A DNA stretch of 64,000 bases from Amylostereum areolatum. Its lineage: Eukaryota; Basidiomycota; Agaricomycetes; Russulales; Stereaceae. The DNA lies in contig SAXG01000008.1 in assembly GCA_012932865.1 (NCBI GenBank), forward strand, positions 124,001 through 188,000. The letters run 5' to 3'. Below are positions 44,671 to 56,418 of the stretch, piece by piece. Below the pieces are notes generated by a model. The model was not told where the DNA came from and made no database searches. It saw only the letters and a list, made by a program, of their open reading frames with translations. A program made the position numbers and the translations under genes. Each line of letters opens with the position of its first letter. Position 1 is the first letter of the stretch.

Positions 44671-46318
44671 TCACAAACCGCCGATCTTACTCTTCCATGA
44701 ATGGGCTTTTTCAAACCCATTCATCCCCATGCGATCTTGAGACAAGCGTGAATACCACGCTCTGACAAGACGGTGAGGCTACTCACAATCGATGAACGTC
44801 TTTTGAATCTCCTCTCGTGAGTTCATAACGAAAGGACCGTATTGGACCACTTCCTGATCCAAGGGTTCACCAGCAACCTGATTATATCGCGTTGGCGGTA
44901 ATTCGAAGCAAAGACGACAGAACACTCACCAACACACATTCTGTATTGTCTTCCTCGGCTGTGACTTGGACACCACTTTCGCCCTCCACGGCAGACAAGA
45001 CGAGCGTGTTGAACTGTTCATGCTGATTAGGAGAAGTGCCAATAGCAATCTTGCCTTTCAGAACTACGAGAGATCAATGCATGAGTTTATTGGATCCTGT
45101 GGTCGTCAAGATAAACGCGAGGGGCTTACTATAGATGAAAGACGTCCATCCAGGGGCTATGAGGACTGAGTGTCAGATTAAAGTTGGAGCCGAGAAAGTT
45201 TGACACAGACGAATTGCCTGAAAAACGGTGCCCTTGCTCTTGAACTTCAAGTGGAAGTACCAACAACCACCAAGGGGACGAACAGGGGATTCCTGACCAT
45301 GACTCTTGCCACTGATGACCCGGATCTCTGGCCCATCGGGACCTTCAGGGAATGCGCTTGGAATGCTGCGGTAGAATTATAAGCCACGCATGAGGTAAAA
45401 AAAGAATTGAGTATACTTCTCTGGCTCAAGCTCCTGGTATGAGGGTTCCTGCAAAAATGTGCGATGCTCAAGACCATGTCTGTTTAATGTGAGAAAGCAT
45501 TCTTACAACCATCTTATATTTCTTCGGAAGATCCACCCATAGCTGGAGACCGCGAGGCTCGACCTCGTCAGCCTGGATAGGCATCTCGGCATGTATAACT
45601 GCATATAGTTAGTGGATATGTCTCATCGCATAACTGTGAAAGACTCACTTCCGCGGCCCTAAGTGAAGGATACGTTAGCGTCTAGCAGTCTGAGGTTCAT
45701 GTTGAAGGATAGCGTACTGCACACATCCACTGAACTCCTCCTGTGCGAATCTTGCCGGCATGGCCAGCGGAGTCCTCATGTAAACTCTCCCTATCAATAC
45801 ATCATCAAATCAACGTCGGCCCTCCTTCTGAGAACGTGCATACCCACCCCTGCAGCATATATGTGACCGTAGCCTGACCTCTGTGCGGGTGGTCGGGGAA
45901 ACCCTGTTGATTGCGTCAGATGTGTTGCGTCAAAGACAGAACTGGACACAAAGTACCGCGCCCTTGGAGATATGGAAGTGATCAAGCATGAGGAAAGGCG
46001 TCAAGTTTCTCAGACTCATAGACCCAATAGATCGTCGGACGAGTGCACCAGCTCCCTGCAAAGGTAAATTAGAATCGAAGTGAACCAAGAACCGCAAATG
46101 CACCGCACCTCAGGAGTCTCGACGGAGAACACCTTCTTCACCACGCTTCTCGAAACAGATTGCAAACTCATATCGTCAAAGTCTTGAGATCTAGTAAAAT
46201 CGTTGGGCACTGTTGCAGAAGTGATGGGTTGATGAGCAGTAAGAGCGGTCGGGCGATACCAGAAAAATGAGAGAGCAAGGATGATTGAGGATAAAAAGGC
46301 GAAAATGCCCTTATGCAT
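44671..46318 (-). CDS. Pirin-family cupin protein with N-terminal hydrophobic segment
   Basis: A highly intron-split gene. The start at 46318 gives MHKGIFAFLSSIILALSFFW, a hydrophobic segment that looks like a signal anchor. An internal start MSLQSVSRSVVKKVF would give a classical pirin. Pirin motifs are 'VVKKVFSVETPE', 'GAGALV', 'SISKGAGFPDHPHRGQATVT' (metal-binding His residues), 'GRGIIHAEMPIQADEVEPRG', 'LQLWVDLPKKYKMVEPSYQE' and 'EDNTECVLVAGEPLDQEVVQ'. It ends 'KAHSWKSKIGGL' (TGA 44671-44673). Pirins are iron-binding bicupins; some act as quercetinases, others as nuclear cofactors. The role here is open. Confidence 0.85.
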
Positions 46319-46363
46319 ACAGCGTACGAGGGGGATGAAGCATATCCCGCGGACCCCACCCGC

Positions 46364-46370
46364 TTTTATA
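46364..46370 (-). promoter_or_regulatory. TATA box of the pirin gene
   Basis: TATAAAA on the minus strand, 45-50 nt upstream of the first in-frame ATG (46318). This short spacing favours translation from the upstream start that includes the hydrophobic segment. Confidence 0.5.
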
Positions 46371-46661
46371 TCGCACTAACCCAGAATCTCAGGTACGTGG
46401 TAAGCATCGTCTAAGGAAACTGAAACCAACGCAAGCACGCTCACGAGCTCGTGCACTTTTACCTCATCCAATGGCTAGCGCGCCTTATGAGAGAAGAGGC
46501 TGACCTCATGGGCGCAGGTCAGACTGTGATCTCGCTCACGAGCGGCTGAGAGTACGGGAATGACTGTAGTGGCGGGTGAGAACAAAGTGCCTCAAGTATT
46601 AGAGTAGTCGTAAGTGACACCACGTCATATCTGACTGCTGACCGTGACCGGAAAATTACAT

Positions 46662-48857
46662 CTACAAGTCATCCCAAACTTTGCGCCAGAAAGACCGTGG
46701 TCCCTGCGCCTTTTCGTTCTCCACAAACCGCTCCTCTTCCTCGTCAATCTCCCGCTTGCCAGAAAGCAAGTCGACCTCGTTGACAGGTATAAGCTTGGTG
46801 CGATACCAAAGCTTGTAACCCCACCAAAATACGATGAACGTCGGAAGGCCGACGTACGCGGTCACGAAATTCGCCTTGTTGAACGGAAGGAAGGTATCGA
46901 ATCCTTTCGACAGGATTAGTAAAGCTCGGAACAGCAAAGCAAGGCGCTCACCTTTGAAAAACGCGATGATTCCAGTGGCAATCAGCGCGAACCACGATCC
47001 GTACGGTTGGAAGGGGGCTTTGTACGGAAGGTCGTCGCGCGACATCCCGTGAGCCTTGAGCGCTTTCATGAAGCGTCTACACGTATCGAATGTAAGTATG
47101 CGGATATGTTACACGGCACGTTGCCCGAAGAGTACGCACATATGAGAGTAACATATGCACATCCACGTTATGGCACCAAACATCGACACCAAGTTCACAA
47201 ACCAGCCGAAAACTAGGAGACAGATAAGTCGTCGTATCAAGGAAGTTCGGTGAAACCTACCCTTCGCGCTAGATGACTTGACGTTCAAGAACGTCAGCCC
47301 ACAGAATAGGGTGCAGAGGACGAGGGCCGGCCAGGGGACACCCATGCGGTTGACCCGTTTAAACACGGCCGGTGCGTTGCCCTCCATAGCCAGACCATAG
47401 AGGGTACGTGTGCCGATGTAAAGATCGGAGTTCGCTGCGCTGAGTACGAAGATAAGGATGCAGGCGTTGATAACATGATTGAGGCCTTTGATCCCGACGA
47501 GCGTCGTTGCAACCACAAAGCTAAAAAAGAAAGGTTAGAAGAGCGTGCAATCAACATTTATGGGACGCACGGTGATGCTGCAGCTCCTGTCTTCGATTTG
47601 TTTGCGACGAATAGTTGCTGAGGATACAATGAGCTTCATTGGCATAATGGGGAAACAGTGGACTCACATCGTTGGTTCTCGGGACAATCATACTAATGAT
47701 GAGGACTCCGCCGATGTAGAAAACCAAGATACGGAAGAACGTGCGACGTATAGCAATAGGGATGTCTAGAAACGAAACAACGATCAACACTGCGAGTTTT
47801 GTGAGCGGAGAGCTACACCGACTTTTCCTAGGATTCTGCGCCTCGCCCACAGTTACACCGATCAACTCCGTGCCAATGAACGCGAAAAGTGCATTGATAA
47901 GGGTTGCCCAGAATCCCAAGAAGATAGCCAGGTGAGGATTGTGTACTTGGCTCTCCAGATACGAACCCATGGGTCCATAAGGGTGCTGCCAATACCGGAA
48001 ACCGATGCGGTCATGCTCGGGGTTGCCGCCGAGATCGATAATGAAGCCCATGAGAAGTAGACCAATGAGGGTGATCACTTTGAGACTGCTGAACCAGAAC
48101 TCAAGTTCGCCGAACACGCGAACGCCGAGTAGATTGATGCTGAAAACTGGCGTTTGTAGGTGTTAAAAGAGATGGCAGCAGAAGGAACCCCGTTTGGACG
48201 TACTGAATACGATGAAAATGACTGCGTGGACAAGTTAAAAACAGAAGCGCCCAAAGGAAAGGAGTGCGTACCCATCCACACCGCGATGTTTATCTTCGTC
48301 GTCCAATATTGGATGACGGCGCCGGCTGTAAAACCCCACAGATTTAGGACACTCACAGCTAGCATGAACAAATTCACGTACCAGCATTCAAATTGTTCGG
48401 GGTTACGACCAGGTACTTCATGAGATAATTCCACCCAAGTGCGAACCCGAAAGCCGGATCGACAAACCGTGTGGCGTACCCTGCGAAACCCTTCTTGTGA
48501 GGAAGGTACGCCGCCATTTCGCCCAACGCGACGAGGACCATGTAGCACACCATGCCCACGAACGAATACCCCAAAACGATGCCCAACGGACCGCCTCGAA
48601 CGAGTGCTGTCCCGGAGCCAATGATCAAGCCAGTCCCGACCGCACCACCAAGCTACACATCCCAAAACATACACTGTCAGCCAAAATTCATCCGTGAGAA
48701 TACAACGACATACCGCGATCATGGATATCTGGCGCGCCTTGAGCCCACGTTGAAGGGTCTCTTCTTGGGTTTCTCCATGTTCCACCTCCCCGTATACCTC
48801 CTTCAGGCTGGCCTCGGACTCTACAGGGGTTGGCGGGGTCTTCTCGTTCAAGCTCAT
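46662..48857 (-). CDS. Amino-acid permease (YAT/AAT family)
   Basis: It starts MSLNEKTPPTPVESEASLKE (48857), a hydrophilic acidic N-terminus, then 'LQRGLKARQISMIA' and the family signature 'GLIIGSGTALVRGGPLGIVL' at the first membrane helix, 'YSFVGMVCYMVLVALGEMAA', 'FVDPAFGFALGWNYLMKYLV', 'FWFSSLKVITLIGLLLMGFI', 'TLINALFAFIGTELIGVTVG' and 'YGLAMEGNAPAVFKRVNRMG'. The C-terminal tail ends at 46662 with 'RSFWRKVWDDL', the type of C-terminal motif shared by fungal Gap1-like permeases. About 12 membrane helices are expected, in the plasma membrane, importing amino acids by proton symport. Substrate specificity cannot be told. Introns are numerous. Confidence 0.9.
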
Positions 48858-49508
48858 GTTCGTAGGATGGCGAGATCCGGGGGAGTAGAACAAGAGTTGA
48901 AGGGGCTGAGAGACCGGAGCTCAAGAAAGAGGGGCACTGCAAAGAGGGGATTTATACTGCACGCCAAGACAGGAGATTACCCCAGAGATAAGCATGCTCT
49001 GCGCGTTGATCGAGGCACATTGACGGCTGATGCCAACTAGTCGATAGGCCCGAAAAATGAACGACCTCCTGATAAATTTAGCGCCACTCCAGGCCACTCC
49101 TGACTACGCATAAGTAGTATTGGTAGAGGGACGCAGCAGTCTCGAGAGTCAGCGACTCAGCTTGGACTCAGCTGCCCAAAGTGCGCCTACCACAATTGCA
49201 TGTGCCATGAAGACACTTTGAAAAAACAAGAGATAGATCAGAGCCAAGCACAGGACCGAGGAAAGGGCGCTACAGAACCAAGCAATTTTATACAGATATG
49301 TCGCAGGTACAGCGATACAGGAGAAGTCAAACCCAGGATCCTCTACGATACAGAGAAGTTAGATAAAAACACGTCCTCCAAGGCTGACGTCGATCGGCTG
49401 CAAGGGAATACAACAATGAACCCTAGATGCTCGACCTTCAGCACATCAGACGACAGATGCAGACGCGCCTGTGAGTAGGCTGTCACAGTCCGAGCTGGTA
49501 AGTACATA
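48858..49508. other. Intergenic region
   Basis: About 650 bp between the permease start and the stop of the next minus-strand gene. It should hold the permease promoter; no recognisable motif or gene. Confidence 0.45.
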
Positions 49509-52110
49509 TCACGCCAGCATAACCATGGCTCTCTTCGCTGCCACCTTCAGCCTTGACTCCGCTTCGACGGCTGCTTCCGCCTCCAATAAAGGCGTAACCT
49601 CGCTCTTGAATCTCGTCACCTCTGTCTCCCGGTCTCCGGTAACAGCCCCGCTCCGACCGACCGACCCGAGTAAAACGCACACATTGACACGGACTTCTTC
49701 CTGAAATCGGGCACGTTTCAGCACGTACTGTAACATGTCCAACGCTCGGCCGGGAGCTGAAACCGGGGAGGTGACATCGGAAGAGTCGCCCAGTGGTCCT
49801 GCGTGTTGCTGAGCCTCCGTTGGAAGCGGTGCGGTGATGGCGTCGAAGACAAGGTTGGCTTTTACAAATCAACGATGTGAGTTGACACTGCAGATACACA
49901 TCTAGACACACCCAGGGCACGTACCTCCAGGGGCAGAAAGGCTCAGTAAGGTCAAGGCCACCATGCCTTCGTTGATAAGGGTGGGGTACCTCTTGCTCCT
50001 TCCTATGAGTTGAGCAAGAGCTAACGCAGAGACTGGCGATGTGACCGCCGTCATCGCCTTTGTTCGCTGCTCGCTGTCCGGTGTGGCTTGCGACCAAAGG
50101 GTACGGATAGCGTTCACCAATACCCTTGTGCTTTCGCTCTTTATAGCCACGGTGTCGGACCGACTGGCCAGGGAAAGGATTTGCCTAAGCCCTGAGCCCT
50201 CGGCGTCTGAGCCTTCCGCGTTCAGTATGAAGGAGAAACAGTTCTTCGCTGGATATTGCGTCAGCAGATATTCGGATTATGTAGACTACTCAAAGGTTTA
50301 CCATTTCCGTTACAAAGGTTCTTCAAAATCCCTATAGCGGACAACTGAACAATTTCAGCGATATCAGATGTGTCCTTGAAGACGTTTGAAGACACGAGAC
50401 GTTCCACAATCCCAGCTTCTCCCAGCGGTGTTCGTGCAGGCGCGGCATAAGCAAGGTGTCGAAGAAGGCCGGTGACACCGTGCTTGACCTTCATATCGGC
50501 TTCTGGCTCCAGAATTGAAGCTAGATACGGGCCAAGTGCTATGGGTGGTTCGATGATTGCTACAGAATGGGCCTCTATGTCCTTGCTAAGTGAATGTCTT
50601 CCCGACAAAGGAGGGGGATGACTCACCATATCGAACCAAGTTTCCAAGGCTGAGGGTAGCACAGATAATGAGGTCTTCACGAGTGCTCTCATTGAGGTTT
50701 CGATGCGCCTTGATCCAATCCACCATCTGAGTTACGAACGCGCCTCCCGGTCGCGAGCTGTCGGATTCGTCCCACAGTATATCGATACTTTTCTCTTCAC
50801 CTGCGATTTCTACAACGGACTTGATCAAGGCAGCTTTACACAAGTCAAACGCTTTCTTCTTCCGTGAGCGTTCCGCTGTAGCATCGGTGGACCAAAGCGG
50901 ATGATAGGTGCCGAGATCGATGAACCGGAGGATATCGGCCAAGCAGTGAACGCCTTGATGTTCGTCAGGGAAGGTCATTCCGCGGGCGAGCGAGAGTCGA
51001 ACATCTTCTACGTCCATCACGAGGGATTCGATGGATGAACATGATCCTTCGAAGACGTCGAAGTCGGAGGAAACCAAGGATTTCGTGAGAGAGGGGGGGA
51101 GACCTGACGATACTTGAGACGAAACCGGCGGCATGTATAGGATTAAAGACTGAGTAAAAAGGGGAAGGGATTCCGGGCCGAAGAGATTGCGAGCTACAGA
51201 AACGTAAGGCAGTTAAAGTAGCAGATACAAGGGCGGGCTTACATTCATCCTTTAGTTCGTCAAGGGTTCGCCACGCCCAGGAAGAGAGTACGCTGCGGAG
51301 CGTCCAGGACTCTTGGGCGTCTTGGTCCGAGTGAGGGACGGTTTGGGGAAATATTGACTCTGGCGTTTCGGTCATCCAAGCACCAGGGGGGTATATTGCG
51401 AAAGACAGGCGTAGAATAGTCATAGCCGTTTCGAGTGAGGTGAGCCGGGATTTGACAGCATCTATTCATACTGGCGTCAATCGAAAAGAGACCGCGTGTA
51501 GGGACAAGCGTCTGACCGTAGCCTATAGACGCGTTCAAAAGGACGCCAATCGAAGTCTTGACGACTTTGAGGTCGGGTATCGACAACGGAAGTGGTTTTC
51601 CGCTGTATTCGTGGGGAATAGACTCGAGGTAACCTTCGAGCATGTGGACGATGGACTGGGGAAATTCCGCGTCAAGTAGTTGCCCCCTGTTTGGATCTGG
51701 GAGGGGTGGCCCATCAGCCAAACGAGCAACAGGACCATATAGTCAAAGCACCATTGTCCATGCAAAGGTTCGCTGCAACTCGGAGAACTTCGTACACAGA
51801 CGAGAGACATGTGGGGTGAGGGGTACGAGACCCGCCGATCGCTGATTTGATCACAGAGGTAAGGGCAGCGGGCAGCGTCGTCTCTCCCAGGGCAGCCTGG
51901 TTATCGACTTCAGAGACCATCAGCAAAGAGTCACATTTGGAGGACATGCCGCGTACATTCGGGGGACTTTACGCGGAGGAGGTCCGCCAAGGCCTGCGCG
52001 GATGTTTCAAGTACCTTCCAATTGGCATTCTCGTCGGAGGGAGGGGTGAGCTGCGAATTGGATATGTCGATTATCTTTTGAGCGAGTTCCATGACCTGTG
52101 AATCACCCAT
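49509..52110 (-). CDS. ARM-repeat protein, SmgGDS/RAP1GDS1-like
   Basis: It starts MGDSQVMELAQKIIDISNSQ (52110) and ends with 'ESRLKVAAKRAMVMLA' at 49509. Exons between show armadillo-type helical repeats: 'LETSAQALADLLRVKSPECT', 'LSSVYEVLRVAANLCMDN', 'LPLSIPDLKVVKTSIGVLLN', 'IVQLSAIGILKNLCNGN', 'HGVTGLLRHLAYAAPARTPL' and 'EQRTKAMTAVTSPVSALALA'. The order and the 'ANLCMDN' plus 'GLLRHLA' motifs resemble SmgGDS, which binds prenylated Rho/Ras-type GTPases and stimulates nucleotide exchange or chaperones them. The family assignment is by motif memory and is only moderately sure; an unrelated ARM protein is the alternative. Confidence 0.6.
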
Positions 52111-52355
52111 GATGAGGAAGGGGAGGGAGGGGGAGAGGGATAGAGGGAAAAGAAAGGATATGGCAGGAACCAAGACGGCGAAGCGCGCAGTTGGGCTCTT
52201 AGCTCTATGTGGGGATTGCGATCCTCGGCCGATCCCATCTCATCTAATCTCTCCCACTGCAAGTGCCTAAGCTCAGCGCCGCGCAGCTCCGAGCGTCCAG
52301 ACTGTTCCCTCATCTCACAAACCGCCACCACCAGATTCTCCGATCGCGTTCAACA
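52111..52355. promoter_or_regulatory. Bidirectional promoter between the ARM-repeat and OTU genes
   Basis: 245 bp between divergent start codons. It contains a purine-rich block (GAGGAAGGGGAGGGAGGGGG, 52113-52133) close to the ARM-protein start. An in-frame ATG at 52263 could extend the OTU protein by 31 residues. Confidence 0.45.
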
Positions 52356-53401
52356 ATGGGAACAAAAAGGAACAAGCTCAAGAAAATGGTCTCTCCATCA
52401 GCATCCACACCACCACCTCCAGATGGCGTCGTCGACGACGACCTCGTGGACGATCTTCTCGCACAACTGGATGCCAGGGATGAGCAAGTCCAGAACGAGT
52501 CCGCTACCGTCCTTCAAGAAGTACAAGACAACCAGGATATTGTAGCTACCAAAGAAAAGAAAGATCCAAAGAGCAGATGGATCGCACGCCAGGTGCGCTC
52601 TGCACTTCACAACTTCCGATTCGGCGTTCGCTCATGCCCCGGCTTTCAGGCAAGAAAGGCAGCCGCTTTGGCTGAGCGGCATGCACCTTCAGATCCAGAA
52701 GCCGATGCCAGGATAGAACGTGAAGCAAAGGAAGAAGAGGCAGATATTAACCGAATATGCGACGAGCTTGGTCTCGAGATGCACGAGGTAGGGCCCCGTC
52801 CTCTCCGCGAACATCCGGCCGTATCCATATCCTTTCTCAGATAAATCCCGACGGCCATTGTCTCTTCTCTGCAGTCGCCGATCAACTCGCGCTCCTCCAC
52901 ATACTTCCCCACGCACAAGCGACGTACGCTACAACCCGCAATGCCGCCGCCAACTTCATGATGGCCCATCCTGACGACTTTCTTCCTTTCCTCCCCTCCG
53001 AGACCGGCGAAGACGGCAGAGGCACGAGCGATACCGGTTTGATGGGTCCCCGCGAGTTCTCTAATTATTGCTCAACCATACGCGACACCGGCACATGGGG
53101 TGGAGAGCCCGAAATCCTCGCTCTCGCGAGATGTTACAATGTTCCCATCCATGTTGTCCAAGCTGGTAATCCTCCGGTGGTAGTTCATGACCCGACCAAC
53201 CAAGGCCCGGAGGATTTGAAAGATCCCAAGGCTGCACGTATAAGTTACCATCGGCGTATGTATGGCTTAGGCGAGGTGAGTGTTCACCCGTTTCACAGCT
53301 GCCGGCCAGTGCCAACCCAAGTCTTTCAGCATTACAACTCCCTCAGGCCCAAAAGTGGATTTACGAGACTCACAAGCCCCTTAAAGGCTCTCATTTCTTG
53401 A
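52356..53401 (+). CDS. OTU2/OTUD6-like deubiquitinase
   Basis: It starts MGTKRNKLKKMVSPSASTPP (52356), chosen because the basic start followed by an acidic/Gln coiled region ('LLAQLDARDEQVQNESATVL') is typical of OTU2 proteins. 'ARKAAALAERHAPSDPEADA' follows an intron. The OTU domain opens with the catalytic Asp-Gly-His-Cys in 'INPDGHCLFSAVADQLAL' and contains 'HPDDFLPFLPSETGEDG', 'GTWGGEPEILALARCYNVPI' and 'ISYHRRMYGLGE'. The last exon supplies the catalytic His in HYNSLRPK. Stop 53399-53401. Such proteases cleave ubiquitin chains; yeast Otu2 acts on monoubiquitinated eS7 on ribosomes. The Cys and His of the catalytic site are intact. Confidence 0.9.
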
Positions 53402-53537
53402 TTGGACTCCATATACCCCACGTCGAACGTTATTCTGGGCATGTAGAACTTTGCTGTAGCGTTATAATCCACGAAATAATACAGTAGTGTAAATACCTGT
53501 CAAGACTGCCTCCAATGTATCATACAACATCTCGATA

Positions 53538-56238
53538 TCAGAACAAAAGGTCCTGGTCATGATTGCCCGCATTGACCGGTCGAGGGGCATCGGCCACATA
53601 ACCACCAAACGCACTGTCGAGGCTTGCATATGGATCCGTCACCGCGCTCGCTGCAGGTCGCGATTTGGAGCTAGCGAGTTCCTCATCCTCATCACTGCCG
53701 CCTGCGCTATCTGGTCCTTCCCCAAGTTCTCCGAGTAAATCGCCGCTTGTGGAAGAGTCTGCGGGTAATGGGGGCGCGGGTTTAGACGTATCTAAGAGCC
53801 CCGGCCCTAGAGAAGGCGAGGGGTCGACGGTTGATAGCTGGGGTTCTACTGGCCCTGGTCCTTGCACGAGAAGTGGGCCCACTTGTGGGGGTCGCTCGCG
53901 GTGCAACGAAACGAGAGTCTGTCGAGAGTGTGGGTTAAGTGCTGGTGTATCTGTCAGCGCTTTGCCTGCGGCACCCCTTATGAACGTCTAACGAAGAACA
54001 AGGTAGAGGTCAGTGTCGTGGCAGGTGCGGCAAGAAACCCCGCACCTCGGGATTCTTGTGGTAGATGCTACCTAGCGTTCCCGTGTGGAGGAGCAGTTGG
54101 TCCAGAGCACCCCGGTCCATCCGATCCGAGTCCGTGGTAATTGCAGGTTTCTCAGCCAGCACGATCTCCCCTGCGACGGCCGGGTTGATAGCCAACAGTC
54201 GCCAATACATGAAGCCACGATCCCGGAGGTCTGGATTGTCGACGTCTTCCGTCGTCCATTTCAGGACCTTGTGAACCAGTGCTTTGACAGAATCTGACGA
54301 CGATTTGTAGACGAACAGCTTCACCGCTGCCGTAACAAGGGCGAGTTGAACCTGTCAAGAAAAAGTGAGTCGGACGAGCAAGGCCGAGAAGTAGGACGAA
54401 CAGACCTCCACAGACTCCTCCAGGAAATTATATGTCAGATCGTCCATCAGCTCGTCGGCATTGTCAATGCGGTTGGCAAACTGTCCGATGATCCAGATCA
54501 TGGATGCCTTCGCCTCTGGCTCATCCAAAACGTCCAGATGTTCACACAGTGTCGGGATGATGCCCTCATACTTCCCAGGGTACCTCCGGAAGATGTCCTT
54601 GATGACGATGATAGCTTCCTGGACGACGTATGTGACCTTGTTCTCGATGAGACTCAGGAGAGAACGGATGCACAGGTCGGCGGAGGCTTCCACTTTGATT
54701 GCAAGCCGACCAATGGAGCGGACGGCTTTGCGAACGAAATCGATATCAACCTCGGAAGCGTATCTAAGAGGTTTGGAGTGAATATAGCGTAGCCTGGGGA
54801 GAAGGAAACGGGATCATACTCTTCGAGCTCTGCTAATACTTCCTTAGCGTTGTCCTCGCCCGCCAGTCGATACATTATCTCGAGCTTTGCCAGTTTGACA
54901 TAGACAGGGTCGTTGTATTTACAGAAGAAGACCTTGACGTCGTTCTTCAAAACTGTTGGTCTCCGCTGTATGATTAGCAGAATATTTCGTAGAGCGACGT
55001 ATTGGACCTCAGGACCCGACGATAGGAGTGTCACTGCAAACCACGGATCAGTCTGGTGATACAACACAAGCGAATTCAACGCGAGCTCACCCAAAGGTGG
55101 ACCCATCTTCTTGCAAATGTATTCGATTAGGCGACGGTTATCCATGTAGTTCATGAGGTAGAGAAGGAGCTTGATAGCGGTGAGTACAACGGCAGAGTTG
55201 GCATGTTGCAATTGCACAATAACGCGTTCGCCCATGAGCTCTGCATCTCCGTACGTCTCCGGGACATAGCGCAGTAAGGAGTCCAGAATGTAAATTTGAC
55301 CCCATCTTCACAGGAATGTCAGCTAGACGACACGATTAGCACAATGGCTCAGACTGCTCACTCGGAACTCTCCCCTAGCGCGGCAATGAGCTTGTTCGCC
55401 ACGGTGAGGTTCAGCTTGAAGATGACACCGTCTGGCCTGTCTCCGATTTCGGTGAGAGCAGCCACGGCGTTCGAGACAACAGTTGCGTTACTGTCCACCA
55501 GCAAGTCCCGGAGCATCTCCACGAAACCACCTTTTTCTGCCTTGCGAGGGTCCGCAACATACAACTTCGCAACGCAAATCGCTGCAGTCTTGCGCACGTA
55601 AGCATCCCGGTCCTTCAAATGATGGCGTAGCTGGTCCGTGAGATTGTCGAGGACCACCGGGATAGGAATGTAGGACATCGTTCGGATAGCCAGAGCGCGG
55701 ATCAGAGGGTTCCTATCGTTGCAATCCTGCTCAAGTTGAACGCCAATCCATCTCTGAACAGGGGCACACCCCTCACCTGAAGGAAACTCGGGATGACGAT
55801 GTGTATCTGATCCGCCTTGGCTCGTCCATAATATACCAGAAAGAGGTAGACCACTGCACACAAGGTCAGAAAGAACGTGCATAGCAGCATAGAAATTGCA
55901 CGCACTCTTCTTGATTTCGAGTAAGGGGGTCGCCAGACATTGTACGACATCGGTAAACAACGGCGACACTTGAAAGCACGGCCATGAGCATGAGAAGTGG
56001 GTGTCAACGGAAAGAGCACGAACTGTCATTCCCCATCGTGATGTTTGCAACAATCTTTTTCAGTACGGTTTTCCGCTTCGTAAACTTCTTGTCCTTCGTC
56101 TCTGCTGCCTGAAGTTCCGCGCGGAACTCCTGCGTACATCGGTCTGGGTGAGATGGCGGAGAGTGTGAGAGATTTAGACACACGCACCTGAATCTTGCCG
56201 CGCATGAAGAACTTGGCATCTTGACCGGGTGCGCTCAT
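53538..56238 (-). CDS. APL2: AP-1 complex beta-adaptin (Apl2-like)
   Basis: It starts [15 protein letters not shown] (56238), then [20 protein letters not shown] and '[16 protein letters not shown]', '[20 protein letters not shown]', '[20 protein letters not shown]', '[20 protein letters not shown]', '[13 protein letters not shown]', 'WGQIYILD'-type region, '[20 protein letters not shown]', '[20 protein letters not shown]' and '[20 protein letters not shown]'. The C-terminus is the short hinge 'GNHDQDLLF' at 53538. The trunk is complete. The appendage (ear) domain is absent and the protein is about 730 residues, as in other fungal AP-1 beta chains. It links clathrin to cargo at the trans-Golgi/endosomes; LLDTS in the hinge ('[16 protein letters not shown]') looks like a clathrin box. 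Confidence 0.92.
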
Positions 56239-56418
56239 GCGTGTGGCGTACGAGTGGTATTGAGTATGATCTGAAGGGTATAACAATGAGTGAGAGGGAT
56301 GGTGTCCGAGTGCAAGACGCGACGCTGGGCCGGTGGCGAACCCTGCTGACGTACCCGCCTTTACACACGCGAATTAGGATTGCCAGGTTCTCACCAACCA
56401 CGACGATCCAATCGCACG
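56239..56418. promoter_or_regulatory. Bidirectional promoter between AP-1 beta and NEPRO-like genes
   Basis: 180 bp between divergent ATGs. No TATA box. It contains an upstream in-frame ATG (56380) that could extend the NEPRO-like protein by 13 residues. Confidence 0.45.
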
